The notes: generated by a model from the sequence alone, not told the origin. Shown: positions 34,699 to 44,659, counted from the stretch's first letter. The stretch is 64,000 nt of DNA from Clostridium sp. DSM 17811 (GCF_018861905.1 NZ_JAHLDU010000012.1:1-64000), one strand, 5' to 3'. A program made the numbers and translations.

Positions 34699-35640
34699 TC
34701 ATTTTTTTGTTACTTTTATGCACAATTTAAAGCAAATAGTGAATTTATACTTTTCAGAGTTTAACGATTCTTTATCAACAATACTAACTTCCAATATTCC
34801 TCCCATCTCTTCTGCTAGCAATTTTGCAACTGTCAACCCTAACCCTGTACCACCTTGATTTCGGGAACTATCTTGCATATAAAATCTATTAAATAAATGT
34901 GGAATATCATCTTCAGAAAGCATATTTGTATCATTGATAAATGAAATTAATACATTTCCGTCATCTTCTTTCATTGAGATTCTTAAAAAACTATTGGCAT
35001 ATCTACCAGCATTTTGTAATAAATTGAGAAATATCCTTACTAGTGCGGACTCTTCCCCCATTACCCATATCGGATGCTCTGGTATATTAACCTCTATTGC
35101 TAAATGCGATCGCTCCAAGATTTGGTAATTACCCATAAGAGATTCCTTTAAAGTTCTGGAAATATCTACATTATTCAGTGTCAATCCAAAATCTCCTGCA
35201 TTTAAGCGGGAAAAATCATAAAATTGAGTTACCAATATTTTCATAGTTTCCGCTTTATGCTCGATAATTTGTAACGCTTCTGCCAGTTCTTTGTCCATGT
35301 TAAGTTCTTTATCCGTTTTTTTGATAAGTTTTAAATAACCCAGGATTACAGTTAAAGGAGTTCGTAAATCGTGACTGATATTTTCTATTTGCTTCTGGAA
35401 CCCTTTTTCTCTTTTTTCATAATTCTGCCGTTCTTTTCTGATTTCCTCTAAAGTATAATTAAAGGAACACAAGACCTTCTCTAAATCCCTATTCGGTATC
35501 GGCAAATGAAGAATTTGGTTTTGTGTAAGATCTTTTTGTATTTCCCGTATATCTTTTGTTATCTCACGAAACGCATATAGGATTGAAAAATAGTGAAATG
35601 CAAAATAACCCCCTATAATAGCTAAAATAATATACAGCAT
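34699..35640 (-). CDS. sensor histidine kinase (lantibiotic/BceS-like module)
   Basis: The roughly 313-residue kinase has a single N-terminal membrane segment, a HAMP-like linker, phosphoacceptor histidine in ENISHDLRTPLTVILGY, and HATPase motifs NLLQNAGRYANS and FYMQDSSRNQGGTGLGL. ATG 35640 follows AGGAGG directly; the TTG at 35658 overlaps that RBS. It is the last gene of a run of regulator, ATPase, permease and kinase. This order is seen in bacitracin- or lantibiotic-resistance clusters. Confidence 0.9.
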   Translation of the reverse strand: MLYIILAIIGGYFAFHYFSILYAFREITKDIREIQKDLTQNQILHLPIPNRDLEKVLCSFNYTLEEIRKERQNYEKREKGFQKQIENISHDLRTPLTVILGYLKLIKKTDKELNMDKELAEALQIIEHKAETMKILVTQFYDFSRLNAGDFGLTLNNVDISRTLKESLMGNYQILERSHLAIEVNIPEHPIWVMGEESALVRIFLNLLQNAGRYANSFLRISMKEDDGNVLISFINDTNMLSEDDIPHLFNRFYMQDSSRNQGGTGLGLTVAKLLAEEMGGILEVSIVDKESLNSEKYKFTICFKLCIKVTKK

Positions 35641-35673
35641 TTCGCTCCTCCTATCCAAAATCAGACATATAAA

Positions 35674-36450
35674 TTACAATTCTCTTTTTCTCAATAATAT
35701 GACACCCACTAAGGAAAAAACAACGGTTCCAATTATGCCGGACATTAAGCATTTAGCCATTCCTTCTGCTGTACCCCATGCAGTAATACTCTGTGACATA
35801 TTGACGCTCATTCCATTTGTACCAAAAAAATTATCGGGCATCCACATAGCAATGTTGCGAATCATATCAAAACGAAGACCCAAGTAAAAAAAGATTTTAG
35901 GAATAATAAACCAAATTGTAACCCAAATAATAATCCCGGTAGAAGCTTTCTCAAATGCTTCTATACATACAATTCCCGAAATCAACGAAGCGACAGCTAT
36001 AAAAAATACGGCTGGAATTTCTGTCAATAAAGCCATCAGATTTACGGGGCCTGTATGTTCCAAAAAAACAACTGCACTTATAATATAAACACTTATGACT
36101 ATAATCAAAGAAAAGATAGCTGTAACAGTGGCTACAATACATTCTCCGGCAAAGACCTTAGTTCTTGGAATACCAAAAGCAATCGTATTTTTTAAATTGC
36201 CATATTTTCTGTTCCCCTCATAGAGAAAAATCCCAATAACAGCACCCATAACACAAAACAACATTGGATTTGCTACTAAATTTGAATATGAAAACGAAGT
36301 TGTATCATATCGAAAACTTGAACCGTCCATTCTTCCAAACCAGCCTAATACAGCATTCAACAAAAATGACAAAATTACTAAAATTGCAGTTAAACAATAA
36401 ATACCTCTGCTGTGGGATACCCGATAAAATTCACTTTTTATATAATTCAT
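35674..36450 (-). CDS. ABC-2 permease (BcrB/LanE-like immunity type)
   Basis: The 258-residue protein has six hydrophobic segments and the length typical of MutE/EpiE/BcrB permeases. The start KSEFYRVSHSRGIYCL and the loop RKYGNLKNTIAFGIPRTKVF are typical of this family. Its ATG overlaps the ATPase stop (ATGA), so they are translationally coupled. It probably expels a peptide antibiotic from the membrane. Confidence 0.85.
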   Translation of the reverse strand: MNYIKSEFYRVSHSRGIYCLTAILVILSFLLNAVLGWFGRMDGSSFRYDTTSFSYSNLVANPMLFCVMGAVIGIFLYEGNRKYGNLKNTIAFGIPRTKVFAGECIVATVTAIFSLIIVISVYIISAVVFLEHTGPVNLMALLTEIPAVFFIAVASLISGIVCIEAFEKASTGIIIWVTIWFIIPKIFFYLGLRFDMIRNIAMWMPDNFFGTNGMSVNMSQSITAWGTAEGMAKCLMSGIIGTVVFSLVGVILLRKREL

Positions 36451-37373
36451 AATTTTTCTTCACCTCGTTTCTTCAATCCCATATAATAATCTTCCAAAGA
36501 AGATTGAATTGTTCTCATACCTGTTATATAAATCCTGTTTTCAGAAGCTAATTTACTGTAGGCTTCTGCTTGTGCCTGTGGTCTATAGATACGAATATTG
36601 TTTTCTGGAAGAACTTTGTAGGTTTCTTTTGGGAAATCCCTTTCCAATAAAACCGAATATTCTTCCACATCCGATACTGTAATTTCAATGCAATCCGAAC
36701 ATTTCTCAAGTAATGCATGTGACGAGATTTCTTCAATCAAAATACCTTTGTTTAAAAAACCATATGCGGTAGCAATTTGTTGAAGTTCAGACAATATGTG
36801 GCTCGACAGTAGAATTGTAATATTCTTTTCCTCATTCAAGCGATGTAGCAAATTACGAAATTCGATAATACCGCTAGGGTCTAGTCCGTTGATAGGCTCG
36901 TCCAGAACTAAAAGCTGTGGTTCTCCCATCATGGCAATCGCAAGACCTAATCTCTGTTTTTGCCCCATTGAAAGATTTTTGCATTTACTGTTTCGCTTTT
37001 CTGTAATACCCATTAGTTTTACCATTTTATCAACTTTTTCTCTATCTGGAATACCCTTTTGAATACAATAATACTTTAATATTTGTTCTACTGTCATGTT
37101 GGGAAAAAAACTAGGCTGTTCAATCATGCACCCTATTTTTTTCCTGGTACTTTCCAACTCCTTTTCTCCATATTTTCCAAAAAGCTGTATTTCTCCATCT
37201 GTTGCATAGCTATGTCCAGCTAACAATTTTAAAAGGGTACTTTTTCCGGCACCATTATCACCAACTAGTCCATAAATACTTCCTCTTTTCACATGAATAT
37301 TTACATGATCTAATGCAAGGAGCGAACCATATGCCTTTGTAACTTGTTTTGTTTCTATAATATAATCATTCAT
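36447..37373 (-). CDS. ABC transporter ATP-binding protein (BcrA/LanF-like)
   Basis: The 308-residue ATPase of the BcrA subfamily has Walker A VGDNGAGKSTLLK, the variant Q-loop IEQPSFFP, signature LSMGQKQRLG, Walker B LLVLDEPINGLDP and switch histidine LLSSHIL. The C-terminal extension ends SLEDYYMGL, as in lantibiotic immunity ATPases. It is coupled to the following permease by a four-base overlap. Confidence 0.9.
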   Translation of the reverse strand: MNDYIIETKQVTKAYGSLLALDHVNIHVKRGSIYGLVGDNGAGKSTLLKLLAGHSYATDGEIQLFGKYGEKELESTRKKIGCMIEQPSFFPNMTVEQILKYYCIQKGIPDREKVDKMVKLMGITEKRNSKCKNLSMGQKQRLGLAIAMMGEPQLLVLDEPINGLDPSGIIEFRNLLHRLNEEKNITILLSSHILSELQQIATAYGFLNKGILIEEISSHALLEKCSDCIEITVSDVEEYSVLLERDFPKETYKVLPENNIRIYRPQAQAEAYSKLASENRIYITGMRTIQSSLEDYYMGLKKRGEEKL

Positions 37374-37494
37374 TTATCTACCTCCATATAAAAATAAGTT
37401 TATCAATTGTTGGATTTCCTCATTGAACAAACATATTATAACAGTCCATTCTTTAATAAGTCATAAAAAACTTTTAAAGAAGTCATAAAGTTTT

Positions 37495-38178
37495 TTATTG
37501 GAGTTTAAATCCAATGCCATATACGGTACGAATATAGTCTTCTTCGGAATCCGCTTCTTTTAATTTTTTTCTTAAATTGCTAACATGAACATTTACAGTG
37601 TTATTTTCACCGTAATATCCACCATTCCACACCGATTCATACAAACTTTCTCTGGAATACACTTTCTCTGGGTTTTGCATTAAAATGTAAAGAATATCAT
37701 ACTCATGAGCTGTTAATACGATTTCTATTCCATCAATTGTTACTTTTCTGGACTCAGGATAAAGTTGTAAAGTCTTATATGTTAGAATTTTTTTAGAGCT
37801 AAATTCTTTTCCTGCACGTCTTAAAGCCGATTGAACTCTTGCAATCACTTCCTCTGGTTCAAAAGGCTTAGTGATGTAATCATCTGCACCATTCTTTAAT
37901 AAAGATACTTTATCCCCTAAAGAATTTTTTGCTGAGAGTACCAGAACAGGAACATTATAATGTTTATTCTCCCTAATATCATGCAATAATTCCTCTCCTG
38001 ATATTCCAGGAAGCATAAGGTCAAGTAAAATAAGGTCTGGAATTTCTTTCTCTAATAATAATTTTGCTTCTGTACCCGAAAAAGCTTGTACAGTCTGATA
38101 TTCTGCTTTTTCTAATATCTTAACCAACAATCCATTAATATCTGATTCATCTTCTACAATCAGTATCTTGTATTTCAT
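37495..38178 (-). CDS. OmpR-type response regulator of the second ABC module
   Basis: The roughly 228-residue regulator has receiver motifs VEDES, LLDLMLPG (phosphoacceptor Asp) and DDYITKPFE. The winged-helix DNA-binding domain carries NTVNVHVSNLRKKL and TVYGIGFKL. Of three clustered starts, ATG 38178 lies nine bases after AAAGGA. It leads the regulator-ATPase-permease-kinase cluster and presumably activates it. Confidence 0.92.
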   Translation of the reverse strand: MKYKILIVEDESDINGLLVKILEKAEYQTVQAFSGTEAKLLLEKEIPDLILLDLMLPGISGEELLHDIRENKHYNVPVLVLSAKNSLGDKVSLLKNGADDYITKPFEPEEVIARVQSALRRAGKEFSSKKILTYKTLQLYPESRKVTIDGIEIVLTAHEYDILYILMQNPEKVYSRESLYESVWNGGYYGENNTVNVHVSNLRKKLKEADSEEDYIRTVYGIGFKLQ

Positions 38179-38424
38179 TTTCATCAATCCTTTCTAAATT
38201 GCCATCTCCACGATGTCACATATGATGAGTCCGTCATTCCTTCTCTTGAACCATGAAATTATGTATTTAATTATTTTATATCTCCTCTATTTATCTGATA
38301 ATTATACTATATATCTAGTAATCTGTTAAAGAATATTTCTTATTATTTTTATTGGAACACTTAGATCAATCAGTCTCACTTCCCATTTCTTTGCTATACA
38401 CCCTCACATAATTCTGCTAAAAAG

Positions 38425-38461
38425 TGCACACCCCTAACTTCAAAATCCATAGGGGTGTGCA
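38425..38461. terminator. hairpin at the edge of repeat copy B
   Basis: TGCACACCCCTA (38425-38436) pairs perfectly with TAGGGGTGTGCA (38450-38461). A similar but imperfect hairpin (GTGCACACCCCCTA/TAGGGTGTG) lies at the same place in copy C, near 41106-41140. It is therefore part of the repeat. Confidence 0.65.
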
Positions 38462-38650
38462 TGTCCAATATAAAAATCTATAAATTTAACCTCTAAACCT
38501 AAAGATTCTACTCTTTTATCTTCAAAAAATAACGAAAACCCCTGAATTTCAAGGGTTTTCTATTGTATCAAACTTGTTGTTTTCTTATGAGATGTTTAGG
38601 CTAAAACTCAATTTTAATACAATTTAGCAAAAATACACGTTATATCATAA
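38459..38650. repeat. dispersed repeat, copy B plus second element
   Basis: It contains GCATGTCCAATATAAAAATC, AACGAAAACCCCTGAATTTC and AAGGGTTTTCTATTGTATCA, then AACTTGTTGTTTTCTTATG. A second element follows, GAGATGTTTAGGCTAA...TACAATTTAGCAA (38589-38635), which recurs at 39884-39945 in front of the recombinase. No convincing gene lies in 38651-38839. Confidence 0.75.
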
Positions 38651-38839
38651 AATCGCATACTGAAAACAGTGAATTGTAGCGAGCAATGTATACTTAATAA
38701 TGTTGAAATTGAAAGGCAACTACTCAAGGCTGCCTTTATTTTATCATATATGAATATTGTGAATTCCCACATAAGTAGCATAACCCCGAACATTGAGCAA
38801 GTAAAAATTATAAACTCAACAAGCGTTTCATTTGCAACG

Positions 38840-39721
38840 TTAGAGGTTTAAATCGTTGTTTTGATTAGATTTAATCCTTAGCGTATTATTTTCGCGTTTT
38901 GATGGCAGTACCCCTTTAATATCAAAGCCGAATAAGATTTTAATAACCCAAGCAAAAATTAGTATTACAACTATCGGAATAACACAAGAGGTTACGATCA
39001 GAACAGCAATTGTACCTATGAAAGTACTAAGTGTATCTTCTCCCTTTTTAGTTATTTCAGATATTCCATTTCCTATTTTAGAAGTGAAATTGGATATATG
39101 ATCGCCAATTTTTTCAATCCAGTTTTCGTCTTCTTTAGAAAATTCTTTTTTCTTTTCTTCTATATATTCTTTGTTTTGTTTTGCAGTTTCAACCGTTTGT
39201 TCTATTGAAGTTTGGTAAGAAGAATAAATTGAGTCACTTACTTTTATACTTGCGGGAATTGCTATAAATAGAATAATTCCAAATATAGTTAGTTTTATTG
39301 CAAGATTTTTTAATGCAACTTCGTTTTTGTATAAATAAAAAGAACCTAAAATACAAGCAAAAGGAATAATAAAGGTAAATGACACATAACCAACTACTGC
39401 AATTAACATCTTTTCTAATAAAATTGCACACAATACAACAATGAAATAAGAACTTAATTCTGCGATCTGATTAGCTATTGGCGTTGCAACATCTCCGGGT
39501 AGTAACGATAAAGCTGTTGAGGATGCTGCCGCTGATGCTGCGAGTTTCATAACTATAACTTTTTTATCGTCCAATGATTTTATGTTTGCTGCATTAAAAC
39601 TTGGGGATGTTACTATTTTTGATACAACCAAAATTGAGAATAATGCTATTGCGAGTAATGTTATCAGCATCATAGTTCGTTTAGAAAACTTTATTTTTGT
39701 TTTTTTTATTATACTTATCAT
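38840..39721 (-). CDS. uncharacterised multi-pass membrane protein with cytosolic coiled region
   Basis: I do not recognise this 293-residue protein. It has about six hydrophobic segments: near residues 16-36, 58-75, 85-105, 108-125, 133-155 and 228-258. A charged, coiled-coil-like stretch (about 170-215) lies between the last two. A good RBS (AAAGGAGAGG) precedes ATG 39721. It sits alone between two copies of the GAGATG(G/T)TTAGGC element, next to a decayed serine recombinase. This suggests it was carried in as cargo. No enzyme motif is visible. Confidence 0.6.
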   Translation of the reverse strand: MISIIKKTKIKFSKRTMMLITLLAIALFSILVVSKIVTSPSFNAANIKSLDDKKVIVMKLAASAAASSTALSLLPGDVATPIANQIAELSSYFIVVLCAILLEKMLIAVVGYVSFTFIIPFACILGSFYLYKNEVALKNLAIKLTIFGIILFIAIPASIKVSDSIYSSYQTSIEQTVETAKQNKEYIEEKKKEFSKEDENWIEKIGDHISNFTSKIGNGISEITKKGEDTLSTFIGTIAVLIVTSCVIPIVVILIFAWVIKILFGFDIKGVLPSKRENNTLRIKSNQNNDLNL

Positions 39722-39883
39722 ACGTTACCTCTCCTTTGTAAATTCCACGTTAATAATTAAAAGTCCGAACTAACTCCATTATACAACAAAAGGATAATAT
39801 TGGCTATAATTGGTGTGTATAATTTTCAACACTACTCTTTAACTACTCTTCAACATAGGCTAAATATAAATCTAATTCCAAAG

Positions 39884-39945
39884 TGAGATGGTTAGGCTAA
39901 TTATTTTATTACAATTTGGCAATAATCATTATATTGAATGAAATT
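39884..39945. repeat. second-element repeat, copy E
   Basis: GAGATGGTTAGGCTAATTAT followed by TACAATTTGGCAATAATCAT matches 38589-38645. Weaker similarity exists at 34590-34605. The two better copies bracket the membrane protein gene, and this one lies 60 bp upstream of the recombinase. Confidence 0.6.
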
Positions 39946-40007
39946 TCCATTTAAGCTATCTGCGAGTAGGGCAATTTTATCTTTTCAATCTTTTTTAAAG
40001 GAATGAT

Positions 40008-41002
40008 GTGAAAATGAGTAATGAAAGAAAAGTCACCAAAATTGAGAGAATACATCTCATGCTAAAAGTGAAGGTTGCAATATACTGCAGAGTCAGCAGG
40101 TTGCATGCTGACCAAATAGAGAGCCTTAAAACCAAATCCACCAATATAAGCAGATGGTTAAGCGGCACCTTGATTGGGAACTGGTTGATGTATATGCAGA
40201 TATTAAATCCGGGAAAAATACTGAAGGCAGAGTAGAATTCCAAAGAATGCTCTCAGATTGCTATGACCACAAAATTGACTTAATAATTACCAAATCAGTA
40301 AGTCGCTTTGGACGCAATACAGTGGATACACTAGCTGTGATAAATAAATTGCGTAGCCTGCTTGTTGATGTGTACTTTGAAGTTAAAAACATTAGTATTT
40401 CAGAGACAAGTAAGACTTTTCTATTATCTATTCTCAACGCAGTGGCACAAGCTGATAGTGAATCAAGAAGTCAAAATATTAGGTGGGGTATTCAGCGTGG
40501 CTTTGAGACCGGAAACTCAAAATTTTATAATCGCAAGTGTTATGGGTATATTAATGCTTATGATGGAAATATTGTTATAGATGAAGATCAATCCAAAGTA
40601 GTACAAAAAATTTATGAGTTATATCTTAGTGGATATAGCATTCTAGCAATAATTCGTTACCTTAAAGAAGAATGTATAAATTCTCCAACTGGCAAAGATC
40701 ATTGGGCCAAGCGTACAATTGATACAATGCTTTCAAATGAAAAATACACGGGCAATGTGGTGGTTGGGAAAACTTATGGCCTTGAATATCCTAGCACTAA
40801 CAGTAAAATCAACAAAGGCGAATTTCAGAAATACTTATCAATGGACCGCCACCCACCTATTATTTCACAGGAGCTGTTTGATAAAGTTCAGTTGAAAAAA
40901 ATAAGACGTAGCAATATTCAAGTAGTTGAAGATACCGTGATTCGCAGAACTACTCACTACAGTATGAAAAGATCAACAATAACAGAAACCAATAATGAGT
41001 AG
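40008..41002 (+). pseudogene. large serine recombinase, inactivated by a one-base deletion
   Basis: The first frame (from ATG 40014, about 36 codons before the shift) contains the catalytic motif VAIYCRVSR. The reading then shifts near 40130-40140; adding one base in the ACCAAATCC run joins it to QIHQYKQMVKRHLDWELVDV, YADIKSGKNTEGR. This continues through KSVSRFGRN, QADSESRSQNI and a recombinase domain (YGYINAYDGN, SILAIIRYLKEE) to the stop at 41002. The order matches large serine recombinases/TnpX-like integrases. It is shorter than usual at the C terminus, lacking most of the zinc and coiled-coil region, so it is doubly impaired. Confidence 0.85.
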
Positions 41003-41100
41003 GCTAAATATATTATGAGATAACGATTGCTGAGAGAATTGTTGTATTTATTTGGTAATCATACTCAAAGCCGCTAAAACACTGGCTTTCTACTTCTACT

Positions 41101-41275
41101 AAAAAGTGCACACCCCCTACACTAAATTTCATAGGGTGTGTTCATTTATTCCATTCTAACCTATAATTCATGACTTTCATCTCAAATTACAGCTTGCATT
41201 TCATCCAAAAAACAACAAAAACCTCTAAATTCAAGGGTTTTCCATTGTATCAAACTTGTTGTTTTCTTATGGTGG
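41101..41275. repeat. dispersed repeat, copy C
   Basis: AAAAAGTGCACACCCCCTAC...TAGGGTGTG, then CAAGGGTTTTCCATTGTATC and AAACTTGTTGTTTTCTTATG correspond to copies A, B and D. It lies about 100 bp downstream of the recombinase, so the repeat is likely the 3' flank of that mobile element. Confidence 0.75.
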
Positions 41276-41288
41276 AGGAGAACCGTGC

Positions 41289-41315
41289 CTAACTATATCA
41301 CTGTCCATTGAGAGA
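41289..41315. repeat. 27-bp repeat, copy 2
   Basis: CTAACTATATCACTGTCCAT followed by TGAGAGA is identical to 23256-23283 except at one base. Between here and 41587 I see no gene. Confidence 0.6.
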
Positions 41316-41587
41316 ACTTCATTATATAAATGAAATAAGTAATGCCTATTGTTTTTTCTTTAAATCTACTCAAAATAAAAACAGTTATAATAAAATACTA
41401 CTTTTTATGATTAATAAGTTTAACATTATTTAATTCACACTTATATCTCTTATATCAAATACGGCATCTTTGTTTAACCCAATTACCAGGATATCTAAAT
41501 GAATAATACGAAAACAGTCATAACCTTAAACAAAAGACTATTCTAGGCTTGATGAAAATAAAATAAAAAAAATCCCTCTTATCTTCC

Positions 41588-41710
41588 ATGGAAAATCTCA
41601 AAACTGAGCATCCAGAAGTTAAAAGGAAAGTTATTGAAACATTTGCACATAAAATTATAATTTATGATTTTATTATCACTAAATTGTATGGGATTTCTGC
41701 TGGAAGGTAG
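41588..41710 (+). pseudogene. C-terminal relic of a second serine recombinase
   Basis: The frame reads MENLKTEHPEVKRKVIETFA, HKIIIYDF and ends at TAG 41708-41710. The pattern LK...(N/H)P..(K)(R/K)K.IE.F..K.I(I/V)YD is the conserved tail of large serine recombinases, where a beta strand and coiled region follow. Nothing of the catalytic domain is present upstream, so it is debris from another copy of the element. Confidence 0.5.
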
Positions 41711-41736
41711 ACACCCTTATACAGATACCCCTTAGA

Positions 41737-42258
41737 TTATTTTTTATTTTTTATATCTTCTAACAATCCTTCAAACCATTGAACATTTACTGTATGATGA
41801 GAAAGTGAATTTTCCAACATTTTTTTAAAATAAGTAGGCATTGTTTCACAATGTTCAAGAGATTCTTCTAATAAAGAAATTTTCTTTTTAGTTTGTTCGA
41901 TTTGTATTTCTATTAGTTTTGTTGACTCCTCGCTTTTATATTCATTAACAAATAGCATTGCTGCATAAAAAGATAAGTTTATATAGTCTGTCTTAGACCC
42001 ATACTTATACATCAATTTTTCAAATTCTTTATCCCCTAGATCAGTAATGATATAATTGCGCGTCTCTCTAGTATTTTCTAATTGTTCGATTTTTTTAATA
42101 TATTTTTTTTCTTCCAATTGTTGAAGATTATAATAGAATGACCCTTTAGTGAAATTTACTATATATGTATAGTGTCGCTCTTCCATTAAGGCTAATAATT
42201 CGTATCCGTAGGAACCTGAGTTTTCTTTTAATAAACCTAAAATTAGTAATGGTATCAA
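41737..42258 (-). CDS. PadR family transcriptional regulator
   Basis: The 173-residue protein has a PadR winged helix (LILGLLKENSGSYGYELLAL, FTKGSFYYNLQQLEEKKYI) followed by a helical dimerisation domain of the Vir_act_alpha_C type. PadR proteins repress efflux or detoxification genes in response to small molecules. The start is TTG 42258 after AGAAGG. No obvious target gene lies beside it; it may have lost its partner in the surrounding rearrangements. Confidence 0.85.
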   Translation of the reverse strand: MIPLLILGLLKENSGSYGYELLALMEERHYTYIVNFTKGSFYYNLQQLEEKKYIKKIEQLENTRETRNYIITDLGDKEFEKLMYKYGSKTDYINLSFYAAMLFVNEYKSEESTKLIEIQIEQTKKKISLLEESLEHCETMPTYFKKMLENSLSHHTVNVQWFEGLLEDIKNKK

Positions 42259-42320
42259 AAAACACCTTCTTTATATTCTTCATCAAAATTGAGCTGGTAG
42301 TTATTCCGTAGTTATAAGGT

Positions 42321-43040
42321 TTAACCATTATTGATTTGTATAAATTGAGATTCAAATTCATTATACGATATTTTTCCTAACGCAAAATCCATACTTTTTA
42401 TATATATCTTTTCTGCTTTTGAATGTGTTCTAGTATTATTAATATTTATCAACTCATTTTCATTAATCAATGGCTTCAACACATGTTGCTTATTAGAAAA
42501 TGCTTCAAAATATCGCATCCCAAATTTTCTTTGAGAAATTGCATCAATATGAATACCATCAGGATTAGATGTTAAACCTGATGCTGTGACAAAGTAACAA
42601 TTATCTTGTTCAACAGTAAATTTCTGTAACTCTTGATTAATAAAGTTATATTCAATACAGCCTTTTCCGAATCCTTTTTTGCCTAAAAAATCTCCTAAAC
42701 CACCAATAATAAAAGGAATATCTGGAGCGTTCAACTCCTTTCTAAGAGCCTCAATAATTAAAAGTAATTTTTTATAATAGCCTTTGTAGTTACCATTCAT
42801 ACTATCAGTTTCTCCTTGATGCCATAAAATTCCTGTTATCTCACTACTTTGCATAGCAAATTTAGCTTCAGTTATTGCATGTCTAAAAAGCACTTGATCT
42901 ACTGCCCATTCATCCAGAGTGCTTCCACCTTCAGCACAAGGAATTAACCCAATAGTATCTTCTTCATTTTGACGACACCATGCATCTGTAAATGAACCAG
43001 CCAGACTTATTCCTGAAACAGGACGGTCATAATTGATTGG
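42321..43040 (-). pseudogene. 5'-truncated SASA-type carbohydrate esterase
   Basis: The frame is open from just inside TAA 43041-43043 and reads PINYDRPVSGISLAGSF, GLIPCAEGGSTLDEWA and ITGILWHQGETDSMNG, through NPDGIHIDAISQRKFG. These are the SGNH/SASA motifs of acetylxylan or sialate O-acetylesterases. The catalytic serine block (GQSNM) that should precede PINYDRP is missing, as is any start codon. The truncation coincides with the IS1182-like relic beginning near 43081, which probably removed the 5' end. A GTG at 42893 could start a shorter but inactive product. Confidence 0.8.
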
Positions 43041-43080
43041 TTAAGTCATCATTTGCCATCTACCATTACGCAACATTTGA

Positions 43081-44337
43081 CTTCTTAAGATAATTTATGA
43101 TATTTCTGATTTGGATGTGGTAGAACGTTCACGTTATGATATGTCCTTTAAATATTTTCTGGATATGACACCTGAACAAGATGTAATCGATTCTAGTTCA
43201 CTTACTAAATTTAGGAAACTAAGACTGAAAAATGCAAACCTATTAGATCTTCTAGTTAATAAAACTGTTGAAATTGCGATTGAAAAGGGAATCATAAAAA
43301 GTAAGTCTATTATAGTCGATTCAACACATACAAGAAGTAGGTACAATCAGAAGTCTCCTTGTGAAATCTTAATGGAAGCATATGAGAACCTTAGGAAGTC
43401 AGTCTATAAAATAGATGAGGCAATGAAAACTCAATTTCCTATAAAAATATATAATGGAAATTTAGAGGACCAAATGGAATATTGTAAAGAACTACTAGAA
43501 GTAGTAAAAGGTAATGAGGTTTTATCTGCTTATCCTGTTATTATAAGTAAAATAAATACCATAAATGAACTACTAGAGGATGATGTAATTAACTTAATTT
43601 CTGCGAATGACACTGATGCTAAGATAGGACATAAAACATCCGACACCTCTTTCTTTGGATACAAGACCCACTTGGCTATGACAGAAGAAAGAATAATTAC
43701 AGCTGCAATTATTACAAGTGGTGAAAAAAGTGACGGTAAACAATTAAAAAGTCTTATAGAAAAAAGCAAGAAAACTGGAATGAAAATTGATAATGTAATA
43801 GGTAATAAAGCATATTCTGAAAAAGAGAACATAGAATATGCCTGCAGCGAGAAGCTACAACTAATTTCAAAGTTAAACTCCTCTATTACGCAAGGCCTTC
43901 GTAAAAAAGAGGATGAATTTCTGTTTAACAAAGATGCTGGTATGTATGTTTGTAAAGCTGGTCATATAGCATATAGAAAAATATTGGACAATAGAGACAA
44001 AAAAAGAAATCAAAGAATTACATATGATTTTAACATAAATAAATGTCGTGTTTGCCCTATAAGAAAATGATGCTATAGAGAAGGTGCTACAAGAAAAACT
44101 TATTCTGAAACAATAAAATCGCATATTCATATCGAACATGAAATGTTTCAAGAAAGTAATTTTTTAAAATCAAAAGTAAAGGAACGGTATAAAATCGAGG
44201 CTAAGAATAGCGAGTTAAAACATAGACATGGATATGATATTGCATCATCTTCAGGTCTTGTTTGTATGGAATTGCAAGGTGCAATAACAATATTCGCTGT
44301 AAATTTAAAAAGGATATTGAAGCTAATAGATAAATAA
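43081..44337 (+). pseudogene. IS1182-family transposase relic
   Basis: The plus-strand frame starts without its N terminus at IYDISDLDVVERSRYDMSFK. It contains DSSSLTKFRK, the first catalytic aspartate in SKSIIVDSTHTRSRYN, the second in the FGYKTHLAMTEERII region, VIGNKAYSEKENIEYA, and a cysteine-rich stretch (YVCKAGH, CRVCPIRK). A TGA at 44068-44070 interrupts it, after which the same frame continues CYREGATRKTYSETIK... and ends ...LKRILKLIDK at 44337. Both the 5' truncation and the stop make it inactive. Flanking inverted repeats are not evident. Confidence 0.85.
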
Positions 44338-44363
44338 TAGACATGTATATCAATAAAAGGATA

Positions 44364-44413
44364 AAATCTAGAAGTTTACAGAGTAATTACTCTATAATAT
44401 TTCTAGATTTTTT
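44364..44413 (+). terminator. terminator after the transposase relic
   Basis: AAATCTAGAA (44364-44373) pairs with TTCTAGATTT (44401-44410), enclosing a second stem AGAGTAATTACTCT. A run of T follows on the plus strand. Confidence 0.65.
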
Positions 44414-44489
44414 CTATGTAAACTCAAACGTCAAATATAAGCACTCTTTTTCAGTGGCCTCATTGCACCCATGCTGGGCGCACCACAAA

Positions 44490-44525
44490 AAAAGCTCCAA
44501 GGTTAATTTATCCTTGGAACTTTTT
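44490..44525 (-). terminator. terminator downstream of the MglB relic
   Basis: On the minus strand GTTCCAAGGATAAATTAACC, TTGGAGC forms a stem of about ten pairs followed by TTTTTTTG. It would serve the binding-protein gene now reduced to a relic at 44660-45145. Confidence 0.7.
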
Positions 44526-44659
44526 AGCTTATGAATTTTATTAATAAGTAAAATTATTTACAACATTTGTAGTTGTTTCAACATAGCTATCAGCAACCTT
44601 ATCAATTCCATATACCTACACATCTATCAAGATAAACTTATTTTACCTCATTGTAAATT

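Noticed and set aside
38669-38851. Plus-strand frame of 60 codons near repeat copy B
   Set aside because: No RBS and no recognisable domain, and it runs into the 3' end of the membrane protein gene on the other strand.
44541-44625. Minus-strand stretch reading VYGIDKVADSYVETTTNVVN before a TAA
   Set aside because: It could be the tail of another binding protein, but it is too short and lacks a start, so it is not listed as a gene.
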